A stretch of 64,000 bases of DNA from Rhinopithecus roxellana (GCF_007565055.1 NC_044555.1:36092611-36156610); one strand, 5' to 3'; positions 25,751 to 37,858 are shown, counted from the first letter of the stretch. Notes: generated by a model from the letters alone, not told the origin. A program made the numbers and translations.

Positions 25751-26040
25751 GGCCAAGCGTGGTGGCTCATGCCTTTCATCTCAGCACTTTGGGAGGCAGA
25801 GATGGGCAGATCACCTGAGGTCAGGAGTTCGAGACCAGCCTGGCCAACATGGTGAAACAACATCTCTACTAAAAATACAAAAATTAGCTGAGCGGGTGGC
25901 ACATGCCTGTAATCCTAGCTACTCAGAGGCTAAGGCAGGAGAATCACTTGAACCCAGGAGGCAGAAGTTACAGTGAACCTAGATCATGCCACTGCACTCC
26001 AGCCTGGGTGACAGAGGGAGATTCCATCTGAAAAAAAATA
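25751..26040 (+). mobile_element. AluS-type element
   Basis: Dimeric Alu from 'ggccaagcgtggtggctcat' to a short A tail at about 26030. It landed in the A-rich end of the L1MA copy; A/T-rich flanks resemble each other ('aaattaaaatt' and 'ataaaattaaa'). Several CpG sites have decayed. Confidence 0.92.
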
Positions 26041-26649
26041 AATAAAATTAAAACAAAAACATTTACTATTTTACACTTTAGAATGAATTCAAAACTAATG
26101 GTGATTGACACTATTATATTATTTATTATTACTTGAAATCCACATAATTCTTTTTGTTAAATGAGTATCTCAAGCTGCAGGCAAAAGTATGATTCAATTT
26201 GGATCATTTTATCATAATAACATTACATAGTTTTTTCAAAGATATGCTAATGAATCAGGTGAATGGAGTAAAACACTAATACATGTGTAACAATTAAACC
26301 AGTTAAAGTGGTAGACTACAGAAAGCAATCCTGTGTAGAATATTTGTTTTCTACCTTATGAGAAATGTACTATAATAATTATCTCTTAATGAAATGTAAA
26401 ACATCTTTATAGGTGATGACCCCAAGTCACTGGGAAGTTCTGTAAATTCTGATATCCCATTGAACTTCAGACCTGTGACTAATATTTTTGCCTCAATTTT
26501 TGTTTATTTTATAATTGTAGAGAAAATAAATAAATAAGTTTTGAATGAGCCGAACCATGTAGAAAATCTTAATACATAGCAAAATCTGTTTCCTTCATAA
26601 AAAGGTAAATTTTTAAATCATCTTTGTTTCTGAGAACATATTTTAGATT
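26041..26649. other. Unique, non-coding sequence
   Basis: AT-rich, no recognisable gene or repeat. Confidence 0.5.
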
Positions 26650-28595
26650 AGTCAGAATGATAATCCTTGAAAACTAAACTAGAGCAAATCCTAGCAATCG
26701 CAACCAGGAAAGAGATAGAAATAAAAGGCTACAAGGTCAATGTAAAAAATCAGTCACATTTCTATACACCAATAATCTTCATGATGAAAGCTAAACCAAG
26801 AATACAGTCCTATTTACAGAAACCACAAAAAATCATACCTAGGAATATATTTAACCAAGAAGGTGAAAGATCTCTACAAGGAGAACTACAAAACATTGCT
26901 GAAAGAAGTCATATATGACACAAATGAATGAGAAAAAGCTATGTTCATGGATTGGAAGAATAAATATTGTCAAAATGGCCATATTGCTCAAAATAACCTA
27001 TAGATTCAATGCTATTCCTATCAAACTACATACTTTTTTTTTTTTTTACAGAATTAGAAAAATACTTTTCTAAATTTCATATGTAACTAAAAAAGAGACT
27101 GAATAGCCAAAACAATCTTAATCAAAAAGAACAAAGCCAGAGGCTTCACATTACCCCACTTCAAACTATGCCATAAGTCTACCCCAAACAGCATGATACT
27201 GGTACAAAAACAGACATATAGACCACAGGAACAGAATAGACAACCCAGAAATAAAGATGCACACCTATAGCCATCTGATCTTTGACAAAGTCGAGAAAAA
27301 TAAGCAATACAAAAAGCACTGCCTATTCAATAAAAGGTGCTGGGGTAGCTGGCTAGCCAGATGCAGAAGAATGAAACTGGACCCTTTTTAACATGTACAA
27401 AAATTAACTCGAGTTAGATTAAAGACTTAAATGTAAGACCTCATAATATGAGAATTCTAGAAGAAAATCTAGGAAACAACATTCTAGACATTGGCCTTAG
27501 GAAAAAAATTATGACTAAGGTCTCAAAAGCAACTGCAACCAAAACGAAAATTGACAAGTGAGACTTAATTAAACTAAAGAGCTTTTGCACAGCAAAAGAA
27601 ACTATCAAAAGAGTGAACAACCTACACAAGAGGGGAAAATATCTACAATCTATGCATCTGTCAAAGGTCTAATATCCAGAGTCTATAAGGAAGTTAAAGA
27701 TTCAACAAGCAAAAAGCAAATAATAATTCCATTCAAAAGCAGGCAAAAGACATGAACAGAAACTTCTCAAAAGAAGACATTAAAGCAGTCAGCAAACATG
27801 AAAAATGCTCAACCTCACCATCAGAGAAATGTCGATCAAAATCACAATGAGACACCATCTCACACCAGTCAGAATGGATATTATTAAAAAGTCAAAAATC
27901 AAAAGATGATGGCAAAGCTGCAGAGAAAAGGGAATGCATATACTGTTGATGGAAATGTAAATTAGTTTAGCCATTGTGGAAAATAGTTTAGAGATACATC
28001 AGATAACTAAGAACTACCATTTAACCCAGCTATTCTGTTACTGGTTATAAATCCAAAAGAAAATAAATCATTCTACCAAAGTCACATGTACATGCACTTA
28101 CACGTTTCTCACAGCAGTGTTAATAAGATCCAAGACAAGGAATCCACCCAGGTGCCCATGAATACGAGCTTGGATAAAGAAAATGTGGCAGATGTATACC
28201 ATGAAATACTATGCAGCCATGAAAATAATAGAAGCATGTCCTTTGCAGCAACAGCGATGTCACTGGAAGCCATTATCCTAAGCAAATTAACACAGAAACA
28301 GAAAACCAAATAACACATATTCTCACTTATAAGTGGAAGCCAAACATTGTGTACTCATGAACATACATATGGAAACAATAGTCAATGGGGACTACTCGAG
28401 GGAGGAGAAAAGTATGGGTGCAAGGATTAAAAAACTAACTATTGAGAACTAAGATCACTACCTGGTGACTGGAACAATTGTGCCCCAAACCTCAGCAACA
28501 CACAATATACCCAGCAAACATATTTGCACAAGTACTCTCTGAATCTGAAATAAAAGTTGGAATGATAAAAAATAAAAATAAATGAGATAAGTGTT
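26650..28595 (+). mobile_element. L1PB-type L1, 3' third
   Basis: Starts within ORF2 ('gcaaatcctagcaatcgcaa') and runs to a 3'UTR ending 'gaactaagatcactacctgg' ... 'gaaataaaagttggaatgat', which fits the L1PB group. ORF2 text is recognisable throughout (for example 27540-27700) but all frames are broken. The longest plus-strand pieces are 83 and 75 codons. Confidence 0.85.
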
Positions 28596-28714
28596 TTAAA
28601 GTTTGTCCCTTGCATATTTTTTTCAAAATTTGTCATTGTCATAATAATCAAATTTAATCCTTTACATAATGAATCCAAATGATTATTCTGTGATCCACCA
28701 TAAAGAACGCCCTT

Positions 28715-29028
28715 GGCCGGGCGCGGTGGCTCAAGCCTGTAATCCCAGCACTTTGGGAGGCCGAGACGGGTGGATCACGAGGTCAGGAGATCGAGACCAT
28801 CCTGGCTAACACGGTGAAACCCTGTCTCTACTAAAAATACAAAAAAAAAAAAAAAAAAAAAAAAACTAGCCGGGCGAGGTGGCGGGCGCCTGTAGTCCCA
28901 GCTACTCGGGAGGCTGAGGCAGGAGAATGGCGTAAACCCGGGAGGCGGAGCTTGCAGTGAGCTGAGATCTGGCCACTGCACTCCAGCCTGGGCGACAGAG
29001 CGAGACTCCGTCTCAACAACAACAAAAA
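28715..29028 (+). mobile_element. Young Old World monkey-type AluY
   Basis: A CpG-rich, little-diverged Alu with 'ggctcaagcctgtaatccc' and 'gagatctggccactgcactc', changes I associate with cercopithecid AluY lineages. It is flanked by a perfect 13-base target duplication AAAGAACGCCCTT at 28702-28714 and 29029-29041. The central A-rich linker is expanded to about 25 A (28841-28865). It inserted into the left target duplication of the neighbouring Alu. Confidence 0.95.
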
Positions 29029-29043
29029 AAAGAACGCCCTTTA

Positions 29044-29360
29044 GGCTGGGCGCGGTGGCTCACATCTGTAATCCCAGCACTTTGGGAGGTCGAGGCGGGC
29101 AGATCACGAGATCAGGAGTTCGAGACCTTCCTGGCTAACATGGTGAAACCCCGTCTCTACTAAAAATACAAAAAATTAGCCAAGTGTGGCGGTGTGCGCC
29201 TGTATTCCCAGCTACTCGGGAGGCTGAGGCAGGAGAATGGCGTGAAGCCGTGAGGCGGAGCTTGCAGTGAGCCGAGATTGTGTCACTGCACTCCAGCCTG
29301 GGCGACAGAGCGAGACTCCATCTCAAAAAAAACAAAAAACAAAAAACAAAAAAAAAACAA
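29044..29360 (+). mobile_element. AluY, older partner of a tandem pair
   Basis: Alu from 'ggctgggcgcggtggctcac' with an (A)nC-type tail. An 11-base target duplication AACGCCCTTTA lies at 29033-29043 and 29361-29371. Its left flank was later used by the Alu at 28715. Confidence 0.94.
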
Positions 29361-29374
29361 AACGCCCTTTAAAG

Positions 29375-29762
29375 TATATAAATATTTAGTTCATAGAAAC
29401 ACTGAGTAAATGGTAGTTACTGGAGGCCAAGGATGGTGGGGATATTGAGGAGATGTTTGCCAAAATACACAAAATGTTAGTTAGGAGGAATAAGTCAAAA
29501 GATCTTATTGTACATCATGATGACTACAGTTAATATATTGTACAATTGAAAGTTGCTGAGAAAGTAGATTTTATATGTTCTCACCACAAAAAATAACTAC
29601 ATGAGGTAATGCATATGTGAATTCTATTGACAGTCATTCCACAATGTGCACGTATATCAAAACATCATGTTATGAACACCACTACACTAGGATCAGCCTC
29701 AAAACATCATGTTGTACACCATAATATAAAAAATGTTTACTTGTCAAATAAAAATAAAAATA
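29375..29762 (+). mobile_element. L1MA-type 3' end
   Basis: 'aaatggtagttactggaggc', 'gatgactacagttaatatat' and 'gttctcaccacaaaaaataac' are L1MA 3'UTR phrases. The last part contains a local duplication: 'caaaacatcatgtt' occurs at about 29660 and 29700, so the 'acatcatgtt..acacc' end piece is repeated. Confidence 0.82.
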
Positions 29763-31679
29763 TCAGGCAAACAAACAGACCTCTGGTTCCCTAGTTCAGA
29801 GAGTATCAGGAAAAGATGGTCTAGTATCCTGGGTATGCTGACATGGAGAAGGGTAGTTGAATGACTAATGATAAGATACATTTTCATCCTCAGAGTACCA
29901 GGATCATTCATTTGACTCCACTTATTCTCTGACTTTCTGGTACATTACATATATCTCCATTCATTTGAAAAATTATGACATAATTATTGTCATTAACTGC
30001 AAAAATTTTTGGTCTCTACAGAACACATCCCTGAATGTGTCTTAAAGTTCTACAATGGGAACTTTTTTTTCCTCATCTACAGGAATGTACTATAGGGACA
30101 CTATTTATCATATAATTTACATCTAGTAGGTATCTAACTTGTCTAGGAAAATGATAGCTAGAGTCCGAGAACCTGTTAAATCTTATATCAACAGGAGTGG
30201 CTCCAAGGAAAGGGAAACTCTTAGTCACAATGTTAATTTTTTCTCTCAGAGGAAAGAGGGCCTGTAAGCGGGCCAGAAACATTGAAGGTAATTTGCAGCC
30301 TAAGGAACACACTTTTTTCTTACCTGAAATCAAAATCTACATGAATGATTTTGCTTTCAGTTTTTCAGGTATTTGGTGTTGAATGAATTGACCCATGGTG
30401 GCTATGTGGAACAAAAGCAGACATATGCTATTTATATAATCATGTTTAAGTTTCCCTTTATTCTTAAGTTATTTTTCCCTAAGTGTCTTTTTAGTACTTC
30501 CAAGTGAAAAACCTTCCATTAAGTCATATAAGCCCTAATACTTACCAAGCTAACCATTTCTCTTACATTATCTCACCAAATAACAACTTTATATAACTGT
30601 GTAGCATAAACACACCCATACCAAATGATATAGCTAACTAGTTAGAGGAGCAAGCCAACACACTTTTCTCCCTTTAATATCTGACTTTCAAAAACATATT
30701 TTCCTTTTCCCTCATGATGCCAAGATGTACAATATCTTATATAGCGGAAATAATTTTTGTTATGAATAGAAACAAAGAAAAAATAGTTTCCATAGCAACA
30801 TATCTTTCCATATGAAAACAGAAGATTACTTTCATCACTATTTAAGTTTTGTCTTATTTTGTTAGTATGCCTATTGATTTACTGAGAGAGAGGTCAGATG
30901 CTGAATGTTTTTTTGAGGTAAGAATGGAGGCAAATGAACAGTTAAAGAAAAAAATGTATTCTGTTTTCACACTGAGTAAGCTATTTAGTGACAGGCTTTC
31001 TAATATAGGCAAATTGTAAAACGTGATGTGGTAAAAAGAATTAAGCTATATGTTAAAAGGTTGTCATGTAAATTTTGCAAGAACATATAAAACAGTAGAT
31101 TTCTGGAATTGGCATATGAAGATGAATGACTATTGATTGATAGTGCTATAAATACATGTGCATGAAATGAAGTGTAACGTGATAGTATAGGTAAGGTTCA
31201 GAAGCTGGAGGGAAAGTGAGGGACAGTGGGGAAAGTCTGGCATTGAAACTATCATTAAAAAACATATTCCAAGTGCCTCAAAATTCATGTATCCCAGATG
31301 AATTAATGAAAATAGAACGAGAAAAATCCCTGACCCGACTGAATCAATTACCTGAGTAATCCCTGTTGTGTACTCTTGAATCAGGCATGTAATTTATTCT
31401 CTCTCTTTCTCTCTCTCTCTCTCTCCCTCCACACCCCTTTGCTTATGCGTTTTTACGAGAGAGAGAGAGAGAGAGAATGAGAGAGAAAGAAAGTGACATA
31501 TAAACTGTATTAATTGAATGAGTACCAGACAGTCTTCTGGACTCTATGGCATTCAGATGAATGTGAAATGGGTCAGTAGGGCAGGAGGCACACAGATAAA
31601 GAACAACTCATTCTGCTTGGGAAAACCAAGAAAAGTTTCATAGAAAAGGTAACAATGGAACTGGTGATTGACAAATGAA
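29763..31679. other. Unique sequence with a CT/GA inverted repeat
   Basis: No gene or interspersed repeat recognised over about 1.9 kb apart from the paired microsatellites at 31399-31493. Confidence 0.5.
31399..31493. repeat. (CT)n ... (GA)n inverted microsatellite pair
   Basis: A CT-rich tract (31399-31425) and a GA-rich tract (31457-31493) are separated by about 31 bases. The tracts are complementary, so the single strand could fold back into a hairpin. Confidence 0.92.
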
Positions 31680-31938
31680 TAGGAATCACCACACTGCTTT
31701 CCACTATGACTGAATTAATTTACACCCCCACTAACAGTGTATAAAGATTCCTTTGCCTCTGCAACCTCACCACTATCTGCTATTTTTTGACTTTTTAATA
31801 ATAGCCATTCTGACTGATGTAAGATGATGTCTGTTCGTGGTTTTGATTCGCATTTCTCTAATGATAAGTGATGTTGAGCTTTTCTTTCATAGGTTTATTA
31901 GCCGCATGTATGTCTTCTTTTGAAAAGTGTCTATTCAT
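31680..31938 (-). mobile_element. Inverted 5' part of a twin-primed L1
   Basis: On the plus strand 'ggaatcaccacactgctttcc' ... 'gaaaagtgtctattcatgg' is the complement of the L1 ORF2 C-terminus. At 31938 it joins plus-strand L1 3' sequence, with about 270 bases of consensus missing between the two. Confidence 0.88.
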
Positions 31939-32245
31939 GGAGCTGGAGGTCATTATCCTTAATAAACTAACTCTGGAACAGAAAACCAAACACTACATGT
32001 TGTCACTTATAAATGGGAGCTAAATGATGAGAACACCGGACACAAAGAGAGGAACAACAGACCCTGGGACCTACGGGAGGGTGCAGGGTTGGAGTGGGGA
32101 GAGGATCAGAAAAAATAACTAATGGGTGCTAGGCTTAATATTTGGGTGATGAAATAATCTGTATCAAAAAGCCCCATAACATGAGTTTACCTGTATAACA
32201 AACTCGAATATGTATCCCTGAACTTAAAATAAAAGTTAAAAAAAG
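31939..32245 (+). mobile_element. L1 3' end, direct part of the twin-primed copy
   Basis: 'agctggaggtcattatcctt', 'agaggaacaacagaccctgg' and a tail 'aaaataaaagttaaaaaaag' mark the ORF2 end and 3'UTR of a primate L1. Together with 31680-31938 it forms one 5'-inverted insertion. Confidence 0.88.
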
Positions 32246-33719
32246 AAAGATAAGTAGGAGTTCTTTAGGAAGATGAGAAGAAAGAATTTCATATCAAAGA
32301 AAGTAGTATTAACATTAGAAAGATTGCAATAAAAAGCATGGTTTGTTTTGGTTTTGGGGGGGTGTAACCTGCTGTGTTTGAAATACACATTTTATCTTTA
32401 TAGTAGAAGAAAACAAATGTTTTCAGATTTGGAAAGTCCAGACAATGTTTGGGTCACGATGTCATGAATTGGTCAAACTATCATGTTTCATCACAGCAGC
32501 ATAGAAGGGAAGGATGCAAAGAGAAAAGGTATGTAAGAGAAACTGGATGACTGGACAGAGAACAGGCATAAAGATGTCCAGTAAAGAAGCCATCTGACTG
32601 AGATAGACAGAGAAGCTAGAAAAAATTGGATACTATGGGAGACAGACATTTGACAACTCAAAGGAGCCAGAAATTGAGAGGAACTTTCTGTTTTATTATT
32701 AATTGTGCTACATCTATGTTGTAAAACCTATCTACTAATGAGCAAGTTTCTCTACCTGAGACCTAACAATAGAGCTGACCCTATGAATATTTGTGAAAAC
32801 AGCCTCTTACTTCCCTTTTAGCATCTTACTCCTACCTTGTGCTATCAGCTGCAGCCTCTTCATGAATATACCATCCTATGCTTCCATGTATCACAGGTTC
32901 TTATGCTATTATTTTGCTGCCTTAAGATCCTCACAACGGTGTTATGTTCAGGTTCATTGTGCCAGGGCAGAAACACATATCCCTGCCTAATTTCACTTAA
33001 TATTCCTTGTTCTGTGTTCCAGGTCTTATCAGATCTACTTCCCAATGCTTATCAATTCTCCCACTTCTTTCTGTCCAAAGCACAATTATCTTAGTTTGGT
33101 CTTCCATCGTTCAATGGTTCTCTATTGCTTACAGTATAAAATTCAAATTGTGATGATAAGGGTATAAAATAAGTTAATAACATTTCTAAAAGTACATTAA
33201 CTGTGCTTTATGGTTTGCTTATACTTTAAAAGAATCATCTGTGTTAAATCAGCAAATTATGTGATACATGAGTAAGAATGATATTGGTCATGTCAAATGT
33301 TTATAGAAGAGGAAGATTGGATGTAATATTTTATAAAGTTAAATATCATGTATAATACAGTCACAAGAACTTGTCTCATTGATGTGATGTTTTGCAAAAA
33401 TATATTCTTTAAAAATAATACCAATACATTGTTAAATTTGCACATATACTTGTGCTCTCGCTTAACTCTTAGTAGCAAGACTACTTTTTATGAAGTTTTA
33501 TGCAATTTCAATGGTATTAATATCATAAATCTGGACATACTTGAATAGGTTTTCACATTTATTTTTCCATCTTTTCTGCAGAAGGCCTCATCTTTGATTA
33601 CAAATTATTTAGATTGTACCATCAGGGAAATATATGTAATCTCCTAAAACATTGTAAGATTTTCTTTTTGTTTTAGACTGATTAAGCTTATTTTTAATTT
33701 AAACTTTTGAAATATCCTT
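32246..33719. other. Unique, non-coding sequence
   Basis: No recognisable gene or repeat. Open frames near 32793-33094 are short and overlap on both strands without conserved motifs. Confidence 0.5.
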
Positions 33720-33880
33720 TCGTGAGACTTTGGACAAGTATCTTAAACCATATGCATCAGTGTTTTCACCTATAAAGTGATAATATAAGCAATAATAATG
33801 TTTCTGATAAAGTTGTTATGAGGAATTAATAAAATAATGTATGTGAAATATTTAGCATATTTCTTATCACATGGTGAGCT
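33720..33880 (+). mobile_element. MIR relic
   Basis: 'tttggacaagtatcttaaac' ... 'gtgttttcacctataaagtg' ... 'gttatgaggaattaat' follow the MIR order ('gaccttgggcaagtta..', 'cctcatctgtaaaatgg', 'ttgtgaggattaaat'). Confidence 0.6.
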
Positions 33881-33981
33881 TAGTTGAATATTAGCTGTCA
33901 ATATCATAATTATTGTGATTATTCTATGCTTTCTAAGAAGAGGCCATTACAAATTATTTTGGTATTTATTAACTTATTTCT

Positions 33982-33987
<6 letters not shown>

Positions 33988-34014
<27 letters not shown>

Positions 34015-34299
34015 CTGAGACGGGGAGTCTCGCTCTGTCGCCCAGGCTGGAGTGCAGTGGCCGGATCTCAGCTCACTGCAAGCTCCGCCTCCCGGGTTCG
34101 CGCCATTCTCCTGCCTCAGCCTCCCGAGTAGCTGGGACTACAGGCGCCCGCCACCTCGCCCGGCTAATTTTTTGTATTTTTAGTAGAGACGGGGTTTCAC
34201 CGTGGTAGCCAGGATGGTCTCGATCTCCTGACCTCGTGATCCGCCTGTCTCGGCCTCCCAAAGTGCTGGGATTACAGGCTTGAGCCACCGCGCCCGGCC
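33988..34299 (-). mobile_element. Young Old World monkey-type AluY, minus strand
   Basis: A long T tract (to 34014) is followed by the complement of a nearly undecayed AluY with 'tggccggatctcagctcact' and 'ggcttgagccaccgcg', matching the monkey-type changes of the Alu at 28715. A perfect 13-base target duplication TATTTCTGTTTTT lies at 33975-33987 and 34300-34312. High CpG retention implies a recent insertion, possibly still polymorphic. Confidence 0.95.
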
Positions 34300-34412
34300 T
34301 ATTTCTGTTTTTTATTTACCAACTCTATCATCAATGATATAAAATAATAATGATATTTAGGGTTATCGTTATTACTGATATTACTGGAGAGAACAGGAGC
34401 AAAGATGGAAAA

Positions 34413-34528
34413 AGTATATATACATATATATTCTTACATACAAGAGTGTGTACATATATATATATTCTCATACATATACATATATACTTACATATACATA
34501 TATATTCTCTCTCTATATATATGTATGC
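34413..34528 (+). repeat. TA/TACATA-rich low-complexity tract
   Basis: Degenerate repeats of 'tacatatata' and 'ttctcatacata' with a short (CT)n. Not a clean microsatellite; looks like a decayed tandem array. Confidence 0.85.
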
Positions 34529-34530
34529 CA

Positions 34531-34915
34531 GGATAGACTATAGTGCAGCAACAAACAATCCCAAAGCTTGGTAATTTAAAACAACAGACATTTACATCTC
34601 AATTATTTTACATGTTCTTTAAAGGGCATGGGTTGGGGCCTCTCTGTTCATTATACTCCCTAAGAATCTCAGCTCTCAGAGAAACCACCATAACATGTGA
34701 AACCACCATATCAAAAAGAAAAAAAGAGCTCTGTAGGATCATGTCCCTGTTACTAAATGCCTTGATCTGAAAATGACATACATCTTCTGCTCAAAATCAT
34801 TGGCCAAAACAATCACATGGCCCCATGCAAACATAAGAAAAACAAGAAGTGTAATCATACCTTGTGTAAAGAAGATGGAGAAACTGACATATTTGGCAAG
34901 CAATTCCAGTGGCTA
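34531..34915. mobile_element. Old interspersed repeat, family not named
   Basis: 'cttggtaatttaaaacaaca' near 34568, and 'cattggccaaaacaatcacatgg' split near 34798-34820, are phrases of a common old repeat whose name I cannot fix by eye. No conserved open frame. Confidence 0.45.
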
Positions 34916-36148
34916 TAACAAGACTGAAATATATTCAAAACTTGGTTAGATTATACTATCAGATAGAGGCCCTATTTCTGTTGAAGCCCAAGGATTTTTC
35001 ATACTTGAATTTACTATTGAGAAATAAAATAAAAGCACTCTCTATTTGTTTCGTGAAACTGAGTAGTACACAAACCAATCCAACAGTTTACTTAGATTCC
35101 TATGATCACTTCCTGGGAAGTATTCCAACAATGAAGGCCCTTGCCACCCAAATATGAGTTAAAAAATTAGACGGGCTGAATTTCTAAACTGTGTCAAAGG
35201 AGAAAGAGAGACACTAAACAGGATCTTGTCATTAATCGACATGAGGAACCCATACTAATTCTCAGTTTCCTGTTCAGAGTGACTAGGATGGTGATGAGTA
35301 GCTATTTCACTGACATAAATGCTAGAGAAGAATAGGTAAGGTTGAGTAATATTACATTGTATGTGTACACCACATATTTTTTGTTCATTCATCTGCCAAT
35401 GAACCTTTAGGTTGTTTTCACATCTTGGCTATTGTGAATAGTGATGCAATGGACATGAGAGTGATACCATTTCGTTGAGATCTTGATTTCAATTATTTTG
35501 AATATATATCCAAAAGTGAGTTTGCTGGATCATATAGTAGTTCTATTTTTTGTGTGTGTGTGTGAAAATGCCATACTGTTTTCAATAGCAGGTGAACCAT
35601 TTTGCATTCTCATTAACAGAGTACAGATGTTCCAGTTTCTTCCCATTCACATCAAAACTTGATGTTTTATTTTTTTGATAACGGCAATCCTAATAGATAT
35701 GAAGTGATATCTCATTGTGGTTTTCATTTGTATTTGCTTTATGATTAGGGACTTTCAGCATTTTTCCACTTCTGTTGGCCATTTGTATGTCTTCTATAGA
35801 GAAATCTCTACAGTCCATTTTAAAATTGATTTTTCTTTATGCTATTGAGTTTGAGGGGTTACTTATTTATTTGGGGAATGAACTCATCAGATTTATGGTT
35901 AGCAATTATTCTTTCCAATCCTGTATGTTGCTTTTTTACTGTATTGATAGTCCTCTTTGCTATGCAGAAAATTTTTAATTTGATGTAGTCGAACTCATCT
36001 ATTTTTTCTTTTGTTGTCTGTGTTCTGAGATCGTATTGATGAAATCATTGTCCATTCCAAAGTTAAGAAGCTTTTTTCCTATGTTTCCTTTTAGTAGTTT
36101 TATGGGTTCCAGTTGCATTTAAATCTTTAATCCATTCTGAATTTATTT

Positions 36149-36466
36149 ATTTATTTATTTTATTTGTGTATTTATTTATTGAGACGGAGTCTTGCTCTGT
36201 CACACAGGCAGGAGTGCAGTGGCACGATCTTGGCTCACTGCAAGCTCTGGTTCACTGCAAGTTTCGCCTCTCGGGTTCACGCCATTTACCTGCCTCAGCC
36301 TCCAGAGTAGCTGGGACCACAGGTGCCCATCACCACGTCTGGCTAATTTTTTTCTATTTTTTTAGTAGAGACGGGGTTTCACCGTGTCAGCCGGATGGTC
36401 TCGATCTCCTGAGCTAGTGATCCGCCCCCCCTTGGCCTCCCAAAGTGCTGAGATTACAGGCGTAAT
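36149..36466 (-). mobile_element. AluY nested in the ancient L1
   Basis: The complement of an AluY with a (TTTA)-rich tail (36149-36180). The last 20 or so bases of its 5' end are missing ('caggcgtaattgag'). Imperfect 11-base target duplications TGAATTTATTT (36138-36148) and TGAGTTTATTT (36467-36477) flank it. It carries a small internal duplication of 'tcactgcaag' at about 36235 and 36251. Confidence 0.92.
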
Positions 36467-36689
36467 TGAGTTTATTTTTATATGTGATGTGAAATAAAAG
36501 TCTAATTTTATTCTTATGCATTTGGATATCTAGTCTTCCCAATACCATTTGTTGAAGACAGTATTATTTCTCAATTTTATATGCTTGGCACTCAGTCAGT
36601 GATTTTTTGACCCTACATGGGTGAATTAATTTCAGGGTCCTCTATTATGTTCGATTGGTCTATATGTCTGTCTTTTGTCAGTACCATAG

Positions 36690-36932
36690 TGTTTTTTTTC
36701 CCCGTTTTAAAACTTTTTAAAATAGTAGATGTATATAATTATGGGGTACACGAGATGTTCTGATGCAGGCATACAATGCATAATAATCACGTCATGGAAA
36801 ATGTGGTATCCATCCCCTCAAACACGTATCCTCTATTTTATAAACAATCCAATTATCTTAAAATGTACAATTTATTATTGACAAAAGTCACCCTATTAGA
36901 TCTTATTCATTCGTTTCACCTGTTTTTTTGCT

Positions 36933-36963
<31 letters not shown>

Positions 36964-37100
36964 ACCCATTAACCATCCCTACCTTTCACCCACCCCCAAC
37001 TACCTTTCCCAGCCTCTGGTGACCATCCTTCTACTGTCTATCTCCATGGGTTCAATTGTTTTAATTTTTAGATCCCACAAATAAGTGAGAACTTGAAATG
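36690..37100 (-). mobile_element. L1 3'UTR fragment nested in the ancient L1
   Basis: The host ORF2 stops at 'cagtaccatagtg' (about 36690) and resumes at 'ggtagctttttaatatattt' (about 37116). Between them lies the complement of an L1 3'UTR ('tatggggtacacgagatgtt', 'agcctctggtgaccatcctt', 'gatcccacaaataagtgaga'). A (TTG)n microsatellite occupies 36934-36963. Confidence 0.75.
36934..36963 (+). repeat. (TTG)n microsatellite
   Basis: About ten TTG units inside the nested L1 3'UTR fragment. Confidence 0.95.
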
Positions 37101-37858
37101 TTTATCTTAATTGTGGTAGCTTTTTAATATATTTTGAAATCAGAGTGTGATGCTTCCATTTTTGTTCTTTATTTTTTTTCAAGATTATTTAGGGTATGTG
37201 GGGTCCTTTGTGGTTCTACAAGAATTTTAGAATTGTTTTTCATATTTCTGTAAAAAAATGACTTTGGGATTTTGATAGGGATGACATTGAATCTGTAGAT
37301 TGCTTTGGTTATTTGGACATTTTAACAATATTAAGCCTCACGATGATTTTCCATTTGTTTATCTCTTTGTGAATTTCTTTTAATGACATTTTGTAGCTTT
37401 CAGTGTACAAGTCTTTCACTTTCTTTAAGTTTATGTCTAAGTATTTTATTCTTTTTGATGCTATTGTAAGTTGGGTTATTTTATTTCCTTTCAGATAGTT
37501 CAGTCTTCACATTTAGAAACACAACTGATACTTTATGTCAATTTTGTATCCTGAGACTTTACTGACTTATTAGATTTAACATGCTTTTTGGAGGATATTT
37601 ATGATCTTCTATATATAATATCAGGTCATCAGCAAACAGAGACCATTCTACATCTTTCTTTCCAAACCAGGTGCCTTTCATTTATTTTTCTTACCTAATT
37701 ACTCAGAATAAGACTCCTAGTGCTATGTTGAGTAAAACTGGTGAGAGTGGGCATCCTAGCTTCATTCTTGATGTTAGTAGAAAAGCTTTCAGCTTTTCAC
37801 TTTTAAGTATGATGTTAGATGTGGGATTTTCAGATATGGCCATTATTATGTTAAAGGA

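Noticed and set aside
28775..29335. Open frames with 'LSPRLECSG' type protein text (also 34073-34288 and 36166-36417)
   Set aside because: Standard translations of antisense or sense Alu; not genes.
36934..36963. Regular repeats here and at 1136-1241 as a CRISPR array
   Set aside because: Units of 3-4 bases without spacers are microsatellites, and the genome is a primate nuclear one.
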